Shown here: positions 10,535 through 18,455 of the stretch, one piece after another
How positions within the stretch are numbered: position 1 is the first letter of the stretch
How the letters are laid out: each line of letters starts with the position of its first letter
Source of the DNA: Streptomyces meridianus
GTDB lineage: Bacteria > Actinomycetota > Actinomycetes > Streptomycetales > Streptomycetaceae
Direction of reading: 5' to 3'
NCBI RefSeq assembly: GCF_023703325.1
Contig: NZ_JAMQGM010000021.1
Coordinates: forward strand, 62,001 to 126,000
Length of the DNA stretch: 64,000 nt
Notes under the pieces: model-generated
What the model saw: only the letters and a program-made list of their open reading frames with translations
What the model was told of the DNA's origin: nothing
Databases searched by the model: none
Program-made: the position numbers and the translations under genes

Positions 10535-11374
10535 TCATGCCGCTCCAAGCGGCGGAGCCGGCTCCCCCGGATAGTCGGGCGGCGGCTTGAGCCGCTGGCC
10601 CGGAGCCCCACCCATCTCGTACTTCAGAAGTTTGCGAGCCTTGTCCGGGTCCGTCTCCCCCTCGCCGTAGGCGGGACACAGCGGGGCGATCGGGCAGGCG
10701 CCGCAGGCGGGCTTGCGGGCATGACAGATGCGCCGGCCGTGGAAGATCACGCGGTGGGAGAGCATCGTCCACTCGCTCTTCGGGAAGAGCGCGGAGATCT
10801 CCGCCTCGACCTTCTCCGGGTCCTCCTGGTCCGTCCAGCGCCAGCGCCGCACCAGCCGTCCGAAGTGGGTGTCCACGGTGATGCCGGGCACGCCGAACGC
10901 GTTGCCGAGGACGACATGGGCGGTCTTGCGGCCCACACCCGGCAGCTTCACCAGGTCCTCGAGGCGCCCGGGCACCTCTCCGCCGTGCCGGTCCCGCAGG
11001 GCAGCGGACAGACCGATGAGTGAACGGGCCTTGGCGCGGAAGAAGCCGGTCGGGCGGATGATCTGCTCCAGCCCCTCCGGGTCGGCCGCCGCCATGTCCT
11101 CGGGCGTCGGGTACACGGCGAACAGGTCGGGCGTCGTCTGGTTCACCCGCAGATCGGTCGTCTGCGCGGACAGTACCGTCGCGACGAGGAGCTGGAACGG
11201 GTTCTCGAAGTCGAGCTCCGGGTGGGCGTACGGATACAACTCGGCAAGCTCGCGATTGATCCTCCGGGCCCGGCGGACAAGCGCGAGCCGCGACTCCGAC
11301 TTGACAGATTTTGTCGCTTTTGGTTTCTTTGCGGGCGTCCGTTCGCCCACAGCGGAATTGCGGGTCTCGGTCAC
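10535..11374 (-). CDS. nth: Endonuclease III (Nth), FeS DNA glycosylase/AP lyase
   Basis: 279 aa base-excision-repair enzyme that removes oxidised pyrimidines and nicks AP sites. The helix-hairpin-helix [14 protein letters not shown] carries the catalytic Lys, ITVDTHFGR the catalytic Asp, and [17 protein letters not shown] gives the C-x6-C-x2-C-x5-C ligands of the 4Fe-4S cluster. A Lys/Ser/Thr-rich N-terminal extension of about 30 residues precedes the core. The GTG start at 11374 faces crp across a 224-bp divergent region. It is the first gene of an nth-Nudix-marP operon. Confidence 0.95.
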   Translation of the reverse strand: MTETRNSAVGERTPAKKPKATKSVKSESRLALVRRARRINRELAELYPYAHPELDFENPFQLLVATVLSAQTTDLRVNQTTPDLFAVYPTPEDMAAADPEGLEQIIRPTGFFRAKARSLIGLSAALRDRHGGEVPGRLEDLVKLPGVGRKTAHVVLGNAFGVPGITVDTHFGRLVRRWRWTDQEDPEKVEAEISALFPKSEWTMLSHRVIFHGRRICHARKPACGACPIAPLCPAYGEGETDPDKARKLLKYEMGGAPGQRLKPPPDYPGEPAPPLGAA

Positions 11375-11520
11375 CCGTCAGGCCCCCTGCCCTGAGTACT
11401 CACCGGCGAATTGGACACCCGGCCAGAGTAAAGCCAGGGACCGACATCCGCCCCGACTGCAAGAATCGGCACCTGGAACGGCCCCCTGCCGTACAGCTCG
11501 GGACGGGGATAGGACACACT

Positions 11521-11536
11521 TGTGTTTGATCACACA
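11521..11536. promoter_or_regulatory. Crp-like palindrome between nth and crp
   Basis: TGTGTTTGATCACACA is an inverted repeat of TGTGT and ACACA with 6 bp between. It keeps the GTG-N8-CAC geometry of CRP-family sites and is 63 bp before the crp start. Autoregulation of crp, and possibly control of nth, is a reasonable inference. Confidence 0.5.
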
Positions 11537-11598
11537 GTTTTGCCGTCCGGCATCATAGGGACCACGGTCCTCTGAGCATGTCGACAAGGAGAGATCTC

Positions 11599-12273
11599 GT
11601 GGACGACGTTCTGCGGCGCGCCCCGCTGTTCGCGGCGCTCGATGACGAGCAGGCCGCCGAGCTGCGCGCCTCGATGTCCGAGGCCACGCTTGCCAGGGGC
11701 GAAACCCTGTTCCACGAGGGGGACCCCGGCGACCGCCTCTACGTGGTCACCGAGGGAAAGGTGAAACTGCACCGCACCTCCCCCGACGGCCGCGAGAACA
11801 TGCTGGCCGTTCTCGGACCGGGTGAGCTCATCGGCGAGATGTCGCTCTTCGACCCGGGCCCGCGCACGGCGACGGCCAGCGCGCTCACCGAGGTCAAGCT
11901 CCTCGGCCTCGGCCACGGCGACCTCCAGCCCTGGCTCAACGCCCGGCCCGAGGTGTCGACCGCGCTGCTCCGCGCCATCGCCCGCCGCCTGCGCCGCACC
12001 AACGACTCGATGTCGGACCTGGTCTTCTCCGACGTCCCCGGCCGCGTCGCCAAGGCGCTCCTGGACCTGTCGCGCCGCTTCGGCGTGCAGTCCGAGGAGG
12101 GCATCCACGTCGTCCACGACCTCACCCAGGAGGAACTGGCACAGCTGGTCGGCGCCTCGCGGGAGACCGTCAACAAGGCACTCGCCGACTTCGCCGGACG
12201 CGGCTGGCTGCGCCTGGAGGCGCGCGCCGTGATCCTGCTCGACGTCGAGCGGCTCGCCAAGCGCTCCCGCTGA
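11599..12273 (+). CDS. crp: Crp/Fnr-family regulator (cAMP receptor protein)
   Basis: 224 aa. An N-terminal cyclic-nucleotide-binding beta-roll (about 10-120, with FHEGDPGDRLYVVTEG and GELIGEMSLFDPGPRTATAS, the phosphate-binding cassette) is followed by a dimer helix and a winged HTH. The recognition region is TQEELAQLVGASRETVNKAL. The sequence is nearly that of S. coelicolor Crp, which binds cAMP and controls spore germination, growth and antibiotic production. I start at GTG 11599 (VDDVLRR), which has GGAGA at 6-8 nt; an in-frame ATG at 11578 overlaps that ribosome site and would not fit. A strong hairpin follows the stop. Confidence 0.96.
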   Translation: MDDVLRRAPLFAALDDEQAAELRASMSEATLARGETLFHEGDPGDRLYVVTEGKVKLHRTSPDGRENMLAVLGPGELIGEMSLFDPGPRTATASALTEVKLLGLGHGDLQPWLNARPEVSTALLRAIARRLRRTNDSMSDLVFSDVPGRVAKALLDLSRRFGVQSEEGIHVVHDLTQEELAQLVGASRETVNKALADFAGRGWLRLEARAVILLDVERLAKRSR

Positions 12274-12302
12274 GGCCGCCGGTCCGGCCGAGTGCATGCC
12301 CC

Positions 12303-12328
12303 CGGGGTCCCGCTGCGGCGGGGCCCCG
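12303..12328 (+). terminator. Terminator hairpin after crp
   Basis: Arms CGGGGTCCCGC and GCGGGGCCCCG (12303-12313 / 12318-12328), 11 bp with one G-T pair and a TGCG loop, 30 bp after the crp stop. The rest of the 346-bp convergent gap up to 12619 holds no gene I can support. Confidence 0.7.
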
Positions 12329-12619
12329 TCGCATGGCCGCCGGAACCCCGGGGGCCGCGTGATCGCACGGCGACGTCGGTGTCATGGCCGGTGCCGGGCC
12401 CATGGTCGCGGAACCGACGGCGTCGGGCGGGGCCCGCTCCGGCCTGGAGAGGGGCATCGCCCGGACCGAACCCTGGCCGGCGCCCGGACCGGCGCGAGAA
12501 CTCCTGACGGCCGGGACCTACGAGCATCTAGGCCGGCGCTGCCGACCACGCGGAGCTCAATGCCCCCGGGCAGACCGGTCGCCCGGGCCCCGGAACGATC
12601 GCGCGCCGCGTCCGGACCC

Positions 12620-13450
12620 TCACACCAGGCCGTGCTCCACCAGATAGTCGAGCTGGGCACGCACCGACAGTTCGGCGGCGGGCCACAGCGACCGGTCCAC
12701 GTCGGCGTACACGTGCGCGACGACCTCCTCGGCCGTGGCCAGACCGCTCTCGACGGCCGTCTCGACCTGGGCCAGCCGGTTCGCCCGGTGCGCCAGGTAG
12801 TACTCCACGGCGCCCCGCGCGTCGGCCAGCACGGGGCCGTGGCCCGGCAGCACCGTGTCCACCCCGTCGTCAACGGTGAGCGAACGCAGCCGCCGCAGGG
12901 ATTCCAGGTAGTCGCCCAGTCTGCCGTCGGGGTGGGCGACCATCGTGGTGCCGCGTCCGAGCACGGTGTCGCCCGTGAGCACGGCCCGGTCGGCCGGAAG
13001 GTGGAAGGACAGCGAGTCGGAGGTGTGGCCCGGCGTCGGGACCACCCGCACCTCCAGACCGCCGACCGTGATCACGTCGCCGGCCTCCAGCCCCTCGTCC
13101 CCCAGGCGCAGCGCCGGGTCGAGCGCCCGCACCTCGGTGCGCGTCAACTCGGCGAACCGCGCCGCCCCCTCGGCGTGGTCGGCGTGGCCGTGAGTGAGCA
13201 GGGTCAGGGCGACCCGCTTGCCCGCCCGCTCCGCGGTGGCCGCGACCTCCCGCAGGTGGCCCTCGTCGAGCGGCCCGGGGTCGATGACGACGGCGAGGTC
13301 CGAGTCCGGCTCGGCGAGGACCCAGGTGTTGGTGCCGTCGAGGGTCATCGGCGAGGGATTGGGCGCGAGGACGCATACGGCCCGTGCGGTCGCCGGGCCG
13401 CCGACGGGGCCCTGGCCCGGACGGCCGGGAAGCGCCGATGCGTGGGTCAC
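12620..13450 (-). CDS. Metallo-beta-lactamase-fold hydrolase
   Basis: 276 aa soluble enzyme. THGHADH near residue 88 supplies the first metal ligands, TPGHTSDSLSF and LTGDTVLG the second His and bridging Asp, and LPGHGPV the last His. C-terminal helices resemble the LACTB2/glyoxalase-II group. Substrate unknown; hydrolase or endoribonuclease activity are both found in this fold. The GTG start at 13450 overlaps the stop of the Nudix gene as GTGA, indicating translational coupling. The mycobacterial counterpart (Rv3677c) also sits beside crp. Confidence 0.85.
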   Translation of the reverse strand: MTHASALPGRPGQGPVGGPATARAVCVLAPNPSPMTLDGTNTWVLAEPDSDLAVVIDPGPLDEGHLREVAATAERAGKRVALTLLTHGHADHAEGAARFAELTRTEVRALDPALRLGDEGLEAGDVITVGGLEVRVVPTPGHTSDSLSFHLPADRAVLTGDTVLGRGTTMVAHPDGRLGDYLESLRRLRSLTVDDGVDTVLPGHGPVLADARGAVEYYLAHRANRLAQVETAVESGLATAEEVVAHVYADVDRSLWPAAELSVRAQLDYLVEHGLV

Positions 13451-14319
13451 GACGGCGCGCCTCCGGTCGGCACCGACCTGGTGAACTCCTGGTGTCCCGG
13501 CCAGCTGAGCACGATCTGCCCGTCCTTCAGCTCCGCGTTCGCCAGCACCGGCGACAGGTCACGGCCTGCGGCGGCGCCGAGCGCCTCGTCCGCGCTGCGG
13601 TACGGCTCCATCTGGCGCAGCGTCGCGATGGTCGGGGGCATCATCAGCAGCTCACCGCGGTCGTATCCTGCCGCCGCCTCCGCGGGCCGGATCCAGACGG
13701 TGCGGTCGGCCTCGGTCGAGGCGTTCCGGGTCCGCTGCCCCGGGGGCAGGGCCGCCACGAAGAACCAGGTGTCGTAGCGCCGGGGTTCGAACTCCGGCGT
13801 GATCCAGCGCGCCCAGCAGGCCAGCAGATCGCTGCGGAGGACGAGGCCCCGCCGCTCCAGGAAGTCCGCGAACGACACGTCACGGGCGACGAGCGCGGCG
13901 CGGTCGGCCTCCCAGTCGTCGCCGGTGGTGTCGTCGACCACGGTCCCGGCGGTCGGCCCGGCGAGGAGCACCCCCGCCTCTTCGAAGGTTTCGCGCACCG
14001 CGGCACAGACGATGGCCTGGGCCGACGTCTCCTCGACCCCGAGCAGGCCCGCCCACTCGGCCAGCGACGGACCCGCCCAGGCCACCGGACGCTCGTCGCG
14101 CGGGTCGACGGACCCGCCCGGATACGCGTACGCGCCTCCGGCGAATGCCATGGAGGCGCGTCTGCGCAGCATGTGCACGGCCGGCCCCTCGGCGGAGTCC
14201 CGCAGGAGCAGCACGGTCGAAGCGGTGCGGGGGGTGGCGACCGTCAGCTCGCCGTTCTGGAGGGCACGGATCCGGTCGGGCCACTCCGGCGGATACCACT
14301 GGCCATTCTTGGTGGACAT
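13447..14319 (-). CDS. Nudix hydrolase, large NUDT19/RNA-decapping-like type
   Basis: 290 aa. The Nudix box is split by an insertion: GGAYAYPGGSVDP is separated from AAVRETFEEAGVLL near residues 105-120. This arrangement, together with the DLLACWARWITPEFEPRRYDTWFFVA segment read in two parts, is typical of the NUDT19-like group acting on CoA derivatives. A TAGCAT hexamer ends exactly 7 nt before the ATG and no ribosome site is visible, so this may be the leaderless first gene of a Nudix-MBL operon. A RidA gene lies 69 bp upstream on the same strand. Confidence 0.8.
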   Translation of the reverse strand: MSTKNGQWYPPEWPDRIRALQNGELTVATPRTASTVLLLRDSAEGPAVHMLRRRASMAFAGGAYAYPGGSVDPRDERPVAWAGPSLAEWAGLLGVEETSAQAIVCAAVRETFEEAGVLLAGPTAGTVVDDTTGDDWEADRAALVARDVSFADFLERRGLVLRSDLLACWARWITPEFEPRRYDTWFFVAALPPGQRTRNASTEADRTVWIRPAEAAAGYDRGELLMMPPTIATLRQMEPYRSADEALGAAAGRDLSPVLANAELKDGQIVLSWPGHQEFTRSVPTGGAPS

Positions 14320-14388
14320 GGCCGGGATGCTATGCGCTCTCGCGACGATGTTCGAGAGGCACTCGTCGTCGCCGGGGGCAAGGTCCCG

Positions 14389-14853
14389 TCAGCGGGCGAT
14401 CTCCACCTGGATCTCCACCTCGACCGGGGCGTCCAGTGGCAGCACGGCAACCCCGACCGCGCTGCGGGCGTGCACGCCCTTGTCCCCGAGCACCTCGCCA
14501 AGCAGCTCACTGGCGCCGTTGACGACGCCGGGCTGTCCGGTGAAGTCGGGGGCGGAGGCGACAAAGCCGACGACCTTGACGACCCGCACGATCCGGTCGA
14601 GGTCCCCGACCGCCGACTTGACGGCAGCCAGAGCGTTCAGCGCACAGATCCGCGCCAGCTCCTTGGCCTCCTCCTGGGTGACTTCCGCACCCACTTTTCC
14701 GGTCACCCCGAGGGTGCCCTCGACGAGAGGCAGCTGCCCGGCGGTGTAGACGTACGAGCCGGTCTGCACGGCCGGAACGTACGAAGCGAGCGGAGCCGCC
14801 ACCTCGGGCAGCGTCAGCCCGAGCGACGAGATCTTCTCCTCGACCGCGCTCAC
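14389..14853 (-). CDS. RidA-family enamine/imine deaminase
   Basis: 154 aa, a little longer than E. coli RidA but typical of the actinobacterial family. RidA proteins hydrolyse reactive enamines formed by PLP enzymes, with release of ammonia. Visible family features: TGSYVYTAGQLPLVEG and ICALNALAAVKSAVGDLDRIV. I could not see the exact catalytic Arg of archetypal RidA and place it in the wider YjgF/Rid family (Rid1-7 subgroup unresolved). The GTG start at 14853 overlaps the DUF4177 stop as GTGA. Confidence 0.85.
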   Translation of the reverse strand: MSAVEEKISSLGLTLPEVAAPLASYVPAVQTGSYVYTAGQLPLVEGTLGVTGKVGAEVTQEEAKELARICALNALAAVKSAVGDLDRIVRVVKVVGFVASAPDFTGQPGVVNGASELLGEVLGDKGVHARSAVGVAVLPLDAPVEVEIQVEIAR

Positions 14854-15008
14854 GCCTTCTCCCGCTTGAGGTAGGCCACCAGCTGCTCCGGGTTGTTCGG
14901 CCCCGGAACGACCTGGACGAGCTCCCAGCCGTCCTCGCCCCAGGTGTCGAGGATCTGCTTGGTCGCGTGCACGAGGAGCGGAACGGTCGCGTATTCCCAC
15001 TTGGTCAT
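14850..15008 (-). CDS. Small DUF4177-type protein
   Basis: 52 aa: MTKWEYATVPLL, then a GEDGWELVQVVPG core and a basic end. This is the usual short actinobacterial DUF4177 protein found beside RidA (Rv3678A in M. tuberculosis). A TACAGT hexamer ends 7 nt before the ATG with no ribosome site, so it is probably the leaderless first gene of the DUF4177-RidA unit. It is translationally coupled to RidA by a GTGA overlap. Function unknown. Confidence 0.85.
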   Translation of the reverse strand: MTKWEYATVPLLVHATKQILDTWGEDGWELVQVVPGPNNPEQLVAYLKREKA

Positions 15009-15080
15009 GGGCCCGACTGTAGTACCTGCCTCCGGCGGCAACGTGCGTAGGCCGGAGCGCGACTGGTTAGGCTCCCCGGC
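15009..15080. promoter_or_regulatory. Compact divergent leaderless promoter pair
   Basis: Only 72 bp separate the DUF4177 ATG (minus) and the ArsA-like ATG (plus). Each has a -10-like hexamer (TACAGT at 15021-15016 on the minus strand; TAGGCT at 15068-15073) exactly 7 nt before its start codon, and neither has a Shine-Dalgarno. The -35 regions are not convincing. Confidence 0.55.
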
Positions 15081-16109
15081 ATGAGCAGGTTCCATGTCGT
15101 CAGCGGCAAGGGCGGGACCGGTAAGACGACGGTCGCCGCCGCACTGGCGCTCGCCCTCGCTGCCGGGGGACGACGCACGCTGCTGGTCGAGGTGGAGGGG
15201 CGGCAGGGCATCGCGCAGCTCTTCGAGACCGAGCCGCTGCCGTACGAGGAGCGCAGGATCGCCGTGGTTCCGGGGCCGCCGGAAACGCCGCCGGTGGCGC
15301 CCGGCGAGGTTTACGCCCTCGCGATCGACCCCGAACTCGCTCTGCTGGACTATCTGCAGATGTTCTACCGGCTCGGCAGCGCGGGGCGGGCGCTGAAGAA
15401 GCTCGGCGCGATCGACTTCGCGACGACCGTCGCGCCGGGGCTGCGGGACGTCCTGCTGACCGGCAAGGCGTGCGAGGCGGTGCGCCGCAAGAACAAGGAC
15501 GGCACCTTCGCCTACGACGCGGTGGTGATGGACGCGCCCCCGACCGGCCGCATCACCCGCTTCCTGAACGTCAATGACGAGGTCGCGGGCCTGGCGCGGA
15601 TCGGCCCGATACATCAGCAGGCGCGTTCGGTGATGGGTGTGCTGAAGTCGCCCGACACGGCGGTGCACCTGGTGACGGTGCTGGAGGAGATGCCCGTCCA
15701 GGAGACGGCGGACGGCATCGCGGAACTTCGCGCGGCCGGGCTGCCGGTGGGCGGCGTCGTGGTGAACATGGTGCGCCCGCGTGTGCTCGGTGACGACGCG
15801 GTGCACGCCGACCTGGCCGGCGCAGGAGGCGAACGCGTGGACGGACACGTCTCCCGTACGGAGGTCGCCCGGGCGCTGGCACGGGCGGGACTGGACGGGG
15901 CGCACCGGGGCGGACCCGCCGGGACGCTGGTCGAACCGCTGCTCGCGCAGGCCCGGGACCACGCGCAGCGGCTCGCGCTGGAGGAGCAGGAACGTTCGGC
16001 CGTCGCCCGGCTGGGGCTGCCGACCTGGGAGCTGGAACTGCTCGGGGACGGCGTCGATCCGGCCGGCCTCCACCGGCTGGCCGCGGATCTCGGGGAACAG
16101 GTCCGGTGA
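15081..16109 (+). CDS. Get3/ArsA-like ATPase, first of an adjacent pair
   Basis: 342 aa SIMIBI-class ATPase. The deviant Walker A GKGGTGKTT (about residues 9-17) has the signature Lys, and VVMDAPPTGRITRFL is the switch/A-loop region with the ArsA Asp. No arsenite Cys triad is evident, and no arsenic genes are nearby. The mycobacterial homologue is Rv3679, part of a Get3-like pair implicated in membrane or metabolic stress rather than arsenite export. The gene is followed 46 bp later by a second ATPase and the two probably act as a complex. The start has no ribosome site but a TAGGCT hexamer 7 nt upstream. Confidence 0.88.
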   Translation: MSRFHVVSGKGGTGKTTVAAALALALAAGGRRTLLVEVEGRQGIAQLFETEPLPYEERRIAVVPGPPETPPVAPGEVYALAIDPELALLDYLQMFYRLGSAGRALKKLGAIDFATTVAPGLRDVLLTGKACEAVRRKNKDGTFAYDAVVMDAPPTGRITRFLNVNDEVAGLARIGPIHQQARSVMGVLKSPDTAVHLVTVLEEMPVQETADGIAELRAAGLPVGGVVVNMVRPRVLGDDAVHADLAGAGGERVDGHVSRTEVARALARAGLDGAHRGGPAGTLVEPLLAQARDHAQRLALEEQERSAVARLGLPTWELELLGDGVDPAGLHRLAADLGEQVR

Positions 16110-16155
16110 CCGCCGGGCACGCGGACGGTCGGACGATCAGGACGGGAGCACACGG

Positions 16156-17517
16156 ATGAGCCGCGAGGAGACACCGCCCGCCCTGGACGTGGACGCGCTG
16201 CTGGACGACCCGGAGACCCGCATCGTCGTGTGCTGCGGCTCCGGCGGGGTGGGCAAGACGACGACGGCCGCGGCCCTGGGCCTCCGGGCAGCCGAACGCG
16301 GGCGCACGGTCGTGGTACTGACCATCGACCCGGCCCGCCGGCTGGCGCAGTCCATGGGCATCGCCGAGCTCGACAACGTCCCGCGGCGGGTGGCGGGTCT
16401 CGACGGCAGGGCGGGCGGCGAACTCCACGCCATGATGCTCGACATGAAGCGCACGTTCGACGAGATCGTGGAGGCGCACACCGACGCGGGCCGGGCGCGG
16501 GCGATCCTGGACAACCCCTTCTACCAGTCGCTCTCCGCGGGGTTCGCCGGGACGCAGGAGTACATGGCGATGGAGAAGCTGGGCCAGCTCCGGGCGCGCG
16601 ACACCTGGGACCTCATCGTCGTGGACACCCCGCCGAGCCGTTCCGCACTGGACTTCCTCGATGCGCCCAAGCGCCTCGGTTCGTTCCTCGACGGCAGATT
16701 CATCAAGGTGCTGATGGCCCCGGCGAAAGTGGGCGGCCGGGCCGGGATGAAGTTCCTCAACGTCGGCATGTCGATGGTGACCGGCACCCTCAACAAACTG
16801 GTGGGCAGCCAGTTGCTGAGCGACGTCCAGACGTTCGTGTCCGCGATGGACACGATGTTCGGCGGTTTCCGCACCCGGGCGGACGCGACGTACCGGCTGC
16901 TCCAGGCCCCGGGCACGGCGTTCCTGGTGGTGGCCGCCCCGGAGCGGGACGCCCTGCGGGAGGCCGCCTACTTCGTGGAGCGGCTGGCCGCCGAGCGGAT
17001 GCCGCTGGCCGGGCTGGTGCTGAACCGGGTGCACACCAGCGGGGCGTCCGAGCTGTCGGCCGAGCACGCGCTGGCCGCCGCAGAAAATCTTGAGGGCACC
17101 GGCATTGTGGATCAGCCGAGCGGGCAGGAACCCGTCATCGACGCCTCCGACGGCGGCTCCCCCGCGGCTGCAGGCGCCGGGAGCACTCCACTCTCCCCGA
17201 CCGGTACGGCAGTTCACGACGGCGGCCGGACACCCACGCCGAACGCCGACCTGGACGGCACACCCGTGGCCACCGAGGTGCTGTCCGCCTCACGCGACGC
17301 CCTGCGCGCCGAGAAGTTCACCGCAGGGCTGCTCCGTCTGCACGCGGAACGCATGCAGGTTCTCGCGCGCGAACAGCACACGCGGGCTCGGTTCACCGCG
17401 CTCCATCCCGAGGTCCCGGTGACCGACGTGGGCGCGCTGTCGGGCGACGTCCACGACCTCGAGGGTCTGCGGACCATCGGGGAACAGCTTGCGGCCGGGC
17501 GGCCGGGCCCCGGATGA
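16156..17517 (+). CDS. Get3/ArsA-like ATPase, second of the pair, with altered signature lysine
   Basis: 453 aa. The P-loop reads CGSGGVGKTTTAA near residue 26; the first Lys of the deviant Walker A (KGGxGKT) is Ser here, while the nucleotide-binding Lys is kept. LIVVDTPPSRSALDFLD is the switch region, and the GMKFLNVGMSMVTGTLNKL hydrophobic segment could be the client-binding part. An Ala/Gly/Pro/Ser-rich insertion of about 55 residues (around 315-370) looks disordered. Ribosome site GGGAG at 7 nt. With its neighbour it corresponds to Rv3679-Rv3680. I infer a hetero-oligomer in which the two subunits are not equivalent. Confidence 0.87.
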   Translation: MSREETPPALDVDALLDDPETRIVVCCGSGGVGKTTTAAALGLRAAERGRTVVVLTIDPARRLAQSMGIAELDNVPRRVAGLDGRAGGELHAMMLDMKRTFDEIVEAHTDAGRARAILDNPFYQSLSAGFAGTQEYMAMEKLGQLRARDTWDLIVVDTPPSRSALDFLDAPKRLGSFLDGRFIKVLMAPAKVGGRAGMKFLNVGMSMVTGTLNKLVGSQLLSDVQTFVSAMDTMFGGFRTRADATYRLLQAPGTAFLVVAAPERDALREAAYFVERLAAERMPLAGLVLNRVHTSGASELSAEHALAAAENLEGTGIVDQPSGQEPVIDASDGGSPAAAGAGSTPLSPTGTAVHDGGRTPTPNADLDGTPVATEVLSASRDALRAEKFTAGLLRLHAERMQVLAREQHTRARFTALHPEVPVTDVGALSGDVHDLEGLRTIGEQLAAGRPGPG

Positions 17518-17574
17518 CCGACGTCATCGCGGCCCGGCCCGCCCCGCGAGGGCGACACGCCCCCGTCCGGCCAC

Positions 17575-17919
17575 CTAGCCGACGGCTGCGAAGTCCTCTT
17601 CCGAGTAGTCGCTGCCGATGCCCACGGGCAGCATGCCCGTGTCGCGCTCGTACTTCATCCGCGCGGTCTCCAAGAGCCTGCGCCAGGAAGTGACCTGCGG
17701 ACGGCGACGCAGCAACGCCCGCCGCTCCCGCTCGGTCATTCCCCCCCATACGCCGAACTCGACGCGGTTGTCCAACGCGTCCGCAAGGCACTCGGTCCGC
17801 ACCGGGCAACCGGTGCACACCGCCTTCGCCCTGTTCTGCGCCGCACCCTGAACGAACAGTTCATCCGGATCAGTCGTGCGGCAGGCTGCCTGCGCACTCC
17901 ACTCGGTTACCCAGCCCAT
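17575..17919 (-). CDS. wblA: WhiB-family 4Fe-4S regulator WblA
   Basis: 114 aa, nearly identical to S. coelicolor WblA as I remember it. Four Cys ligands: AACRTTDP near residue 12, then CTGCPVRTEC; followed by the family G-V-W-G-G turn and the basic RRALLRRR DNA-binding helix. WblA is a global repressor of antibiotic production and is needed for sporulation; the cluster senses redox state or NO. I choose the ATG at 17919 (MGWVTEW) because it has GAGAGGA at 10 nt; a longer in-frame start at 17976 is unlikely. It faces the PBP gene across a long intergenic region, as whiB4 faces ponA2 in mycobacteria. Confidence 0.96.
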   Translation of the reverse strand: MGWVTEWSAQAACRTTDPDELFVQGAAQNRAKAVCTGCPVRTECLADALDNRVEFGVWGGMTERERRALLRRRPQVTSWRRLLETARMKYERDTGMLPVGIGSDYSEEDFAAVG

Positions 17920-18455
17920 GCTGGTGCCGTCCTCTCCCGAATCGGGGCTCCCCCACGGCGGCAGCGGCATATTCACCGCTGCCAGTTGAGGACGTTACGG
18001 AAAGTGTCCGGAGCGCAACACCCCCTGCGGGCCCAATCTTGAATGGCCCGAACGGACTATGCGTACGCGGCAGATCACCCAACGGAGTGACGAGAGGATA
18101 GACCGGAACTCCGGTGTCGATTGCGGACGCTTCGGTCGATCCGCATCGGCCGACAACCGGTAGAAGGGCAGAATTCCGGGCACAACAGGCCCGGGAGGGA
18201 GCGGACGACAGCACACGGGGGGGGAGGGCTCTCGTAACAGGCGGCATCAGCTTAGGCCAACGGATGTACCGCTGTCCGGCGAACGGGAACCTCGACGCCG
18301 ACCGGTTTTCCGTCCGGCCCCCGCGGTCGGCAGCATCGCAGGACCGTTCGCCGTGTCCGTCCCGGCCGCTCACGGATGTCACGATCCTGTACGCATACGT
18401 CCTGGGGGGCACCCGCTCGGTCGGAGCGGTACAGGCCACGGATTAGGCTGCCTTC
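17920..18455. promoter_or_regulatory. Long wblA / PBP divergent intergenic region
   Basis: 536 bp without a supportable gene. It has an AT-richer part around 17995-18130, a run of eight G at about 18218-18225, and a TAGGCT hexamer (18444-18449) 6 nt before the PBP ATG. The length suggests an extended wblA leader or several upstream regulator sites; I could not identify any by consensus. Confidence 0.5.

Noticed and set aside
12384..12647. 87-codon plus-strand frame after crp
   Set aside because: It begins beyond the crp terminator, overlaps the MBL gene end on the other strand and has no ribosome site or recognisable motif.
15081..17517. Arsenite efflux (ArsA) function
   Set aside because: No arsenite-binding Cys triad is evident and no arsB, arsC, arsD or arsR gene is near; a Get3-like role is more likely.
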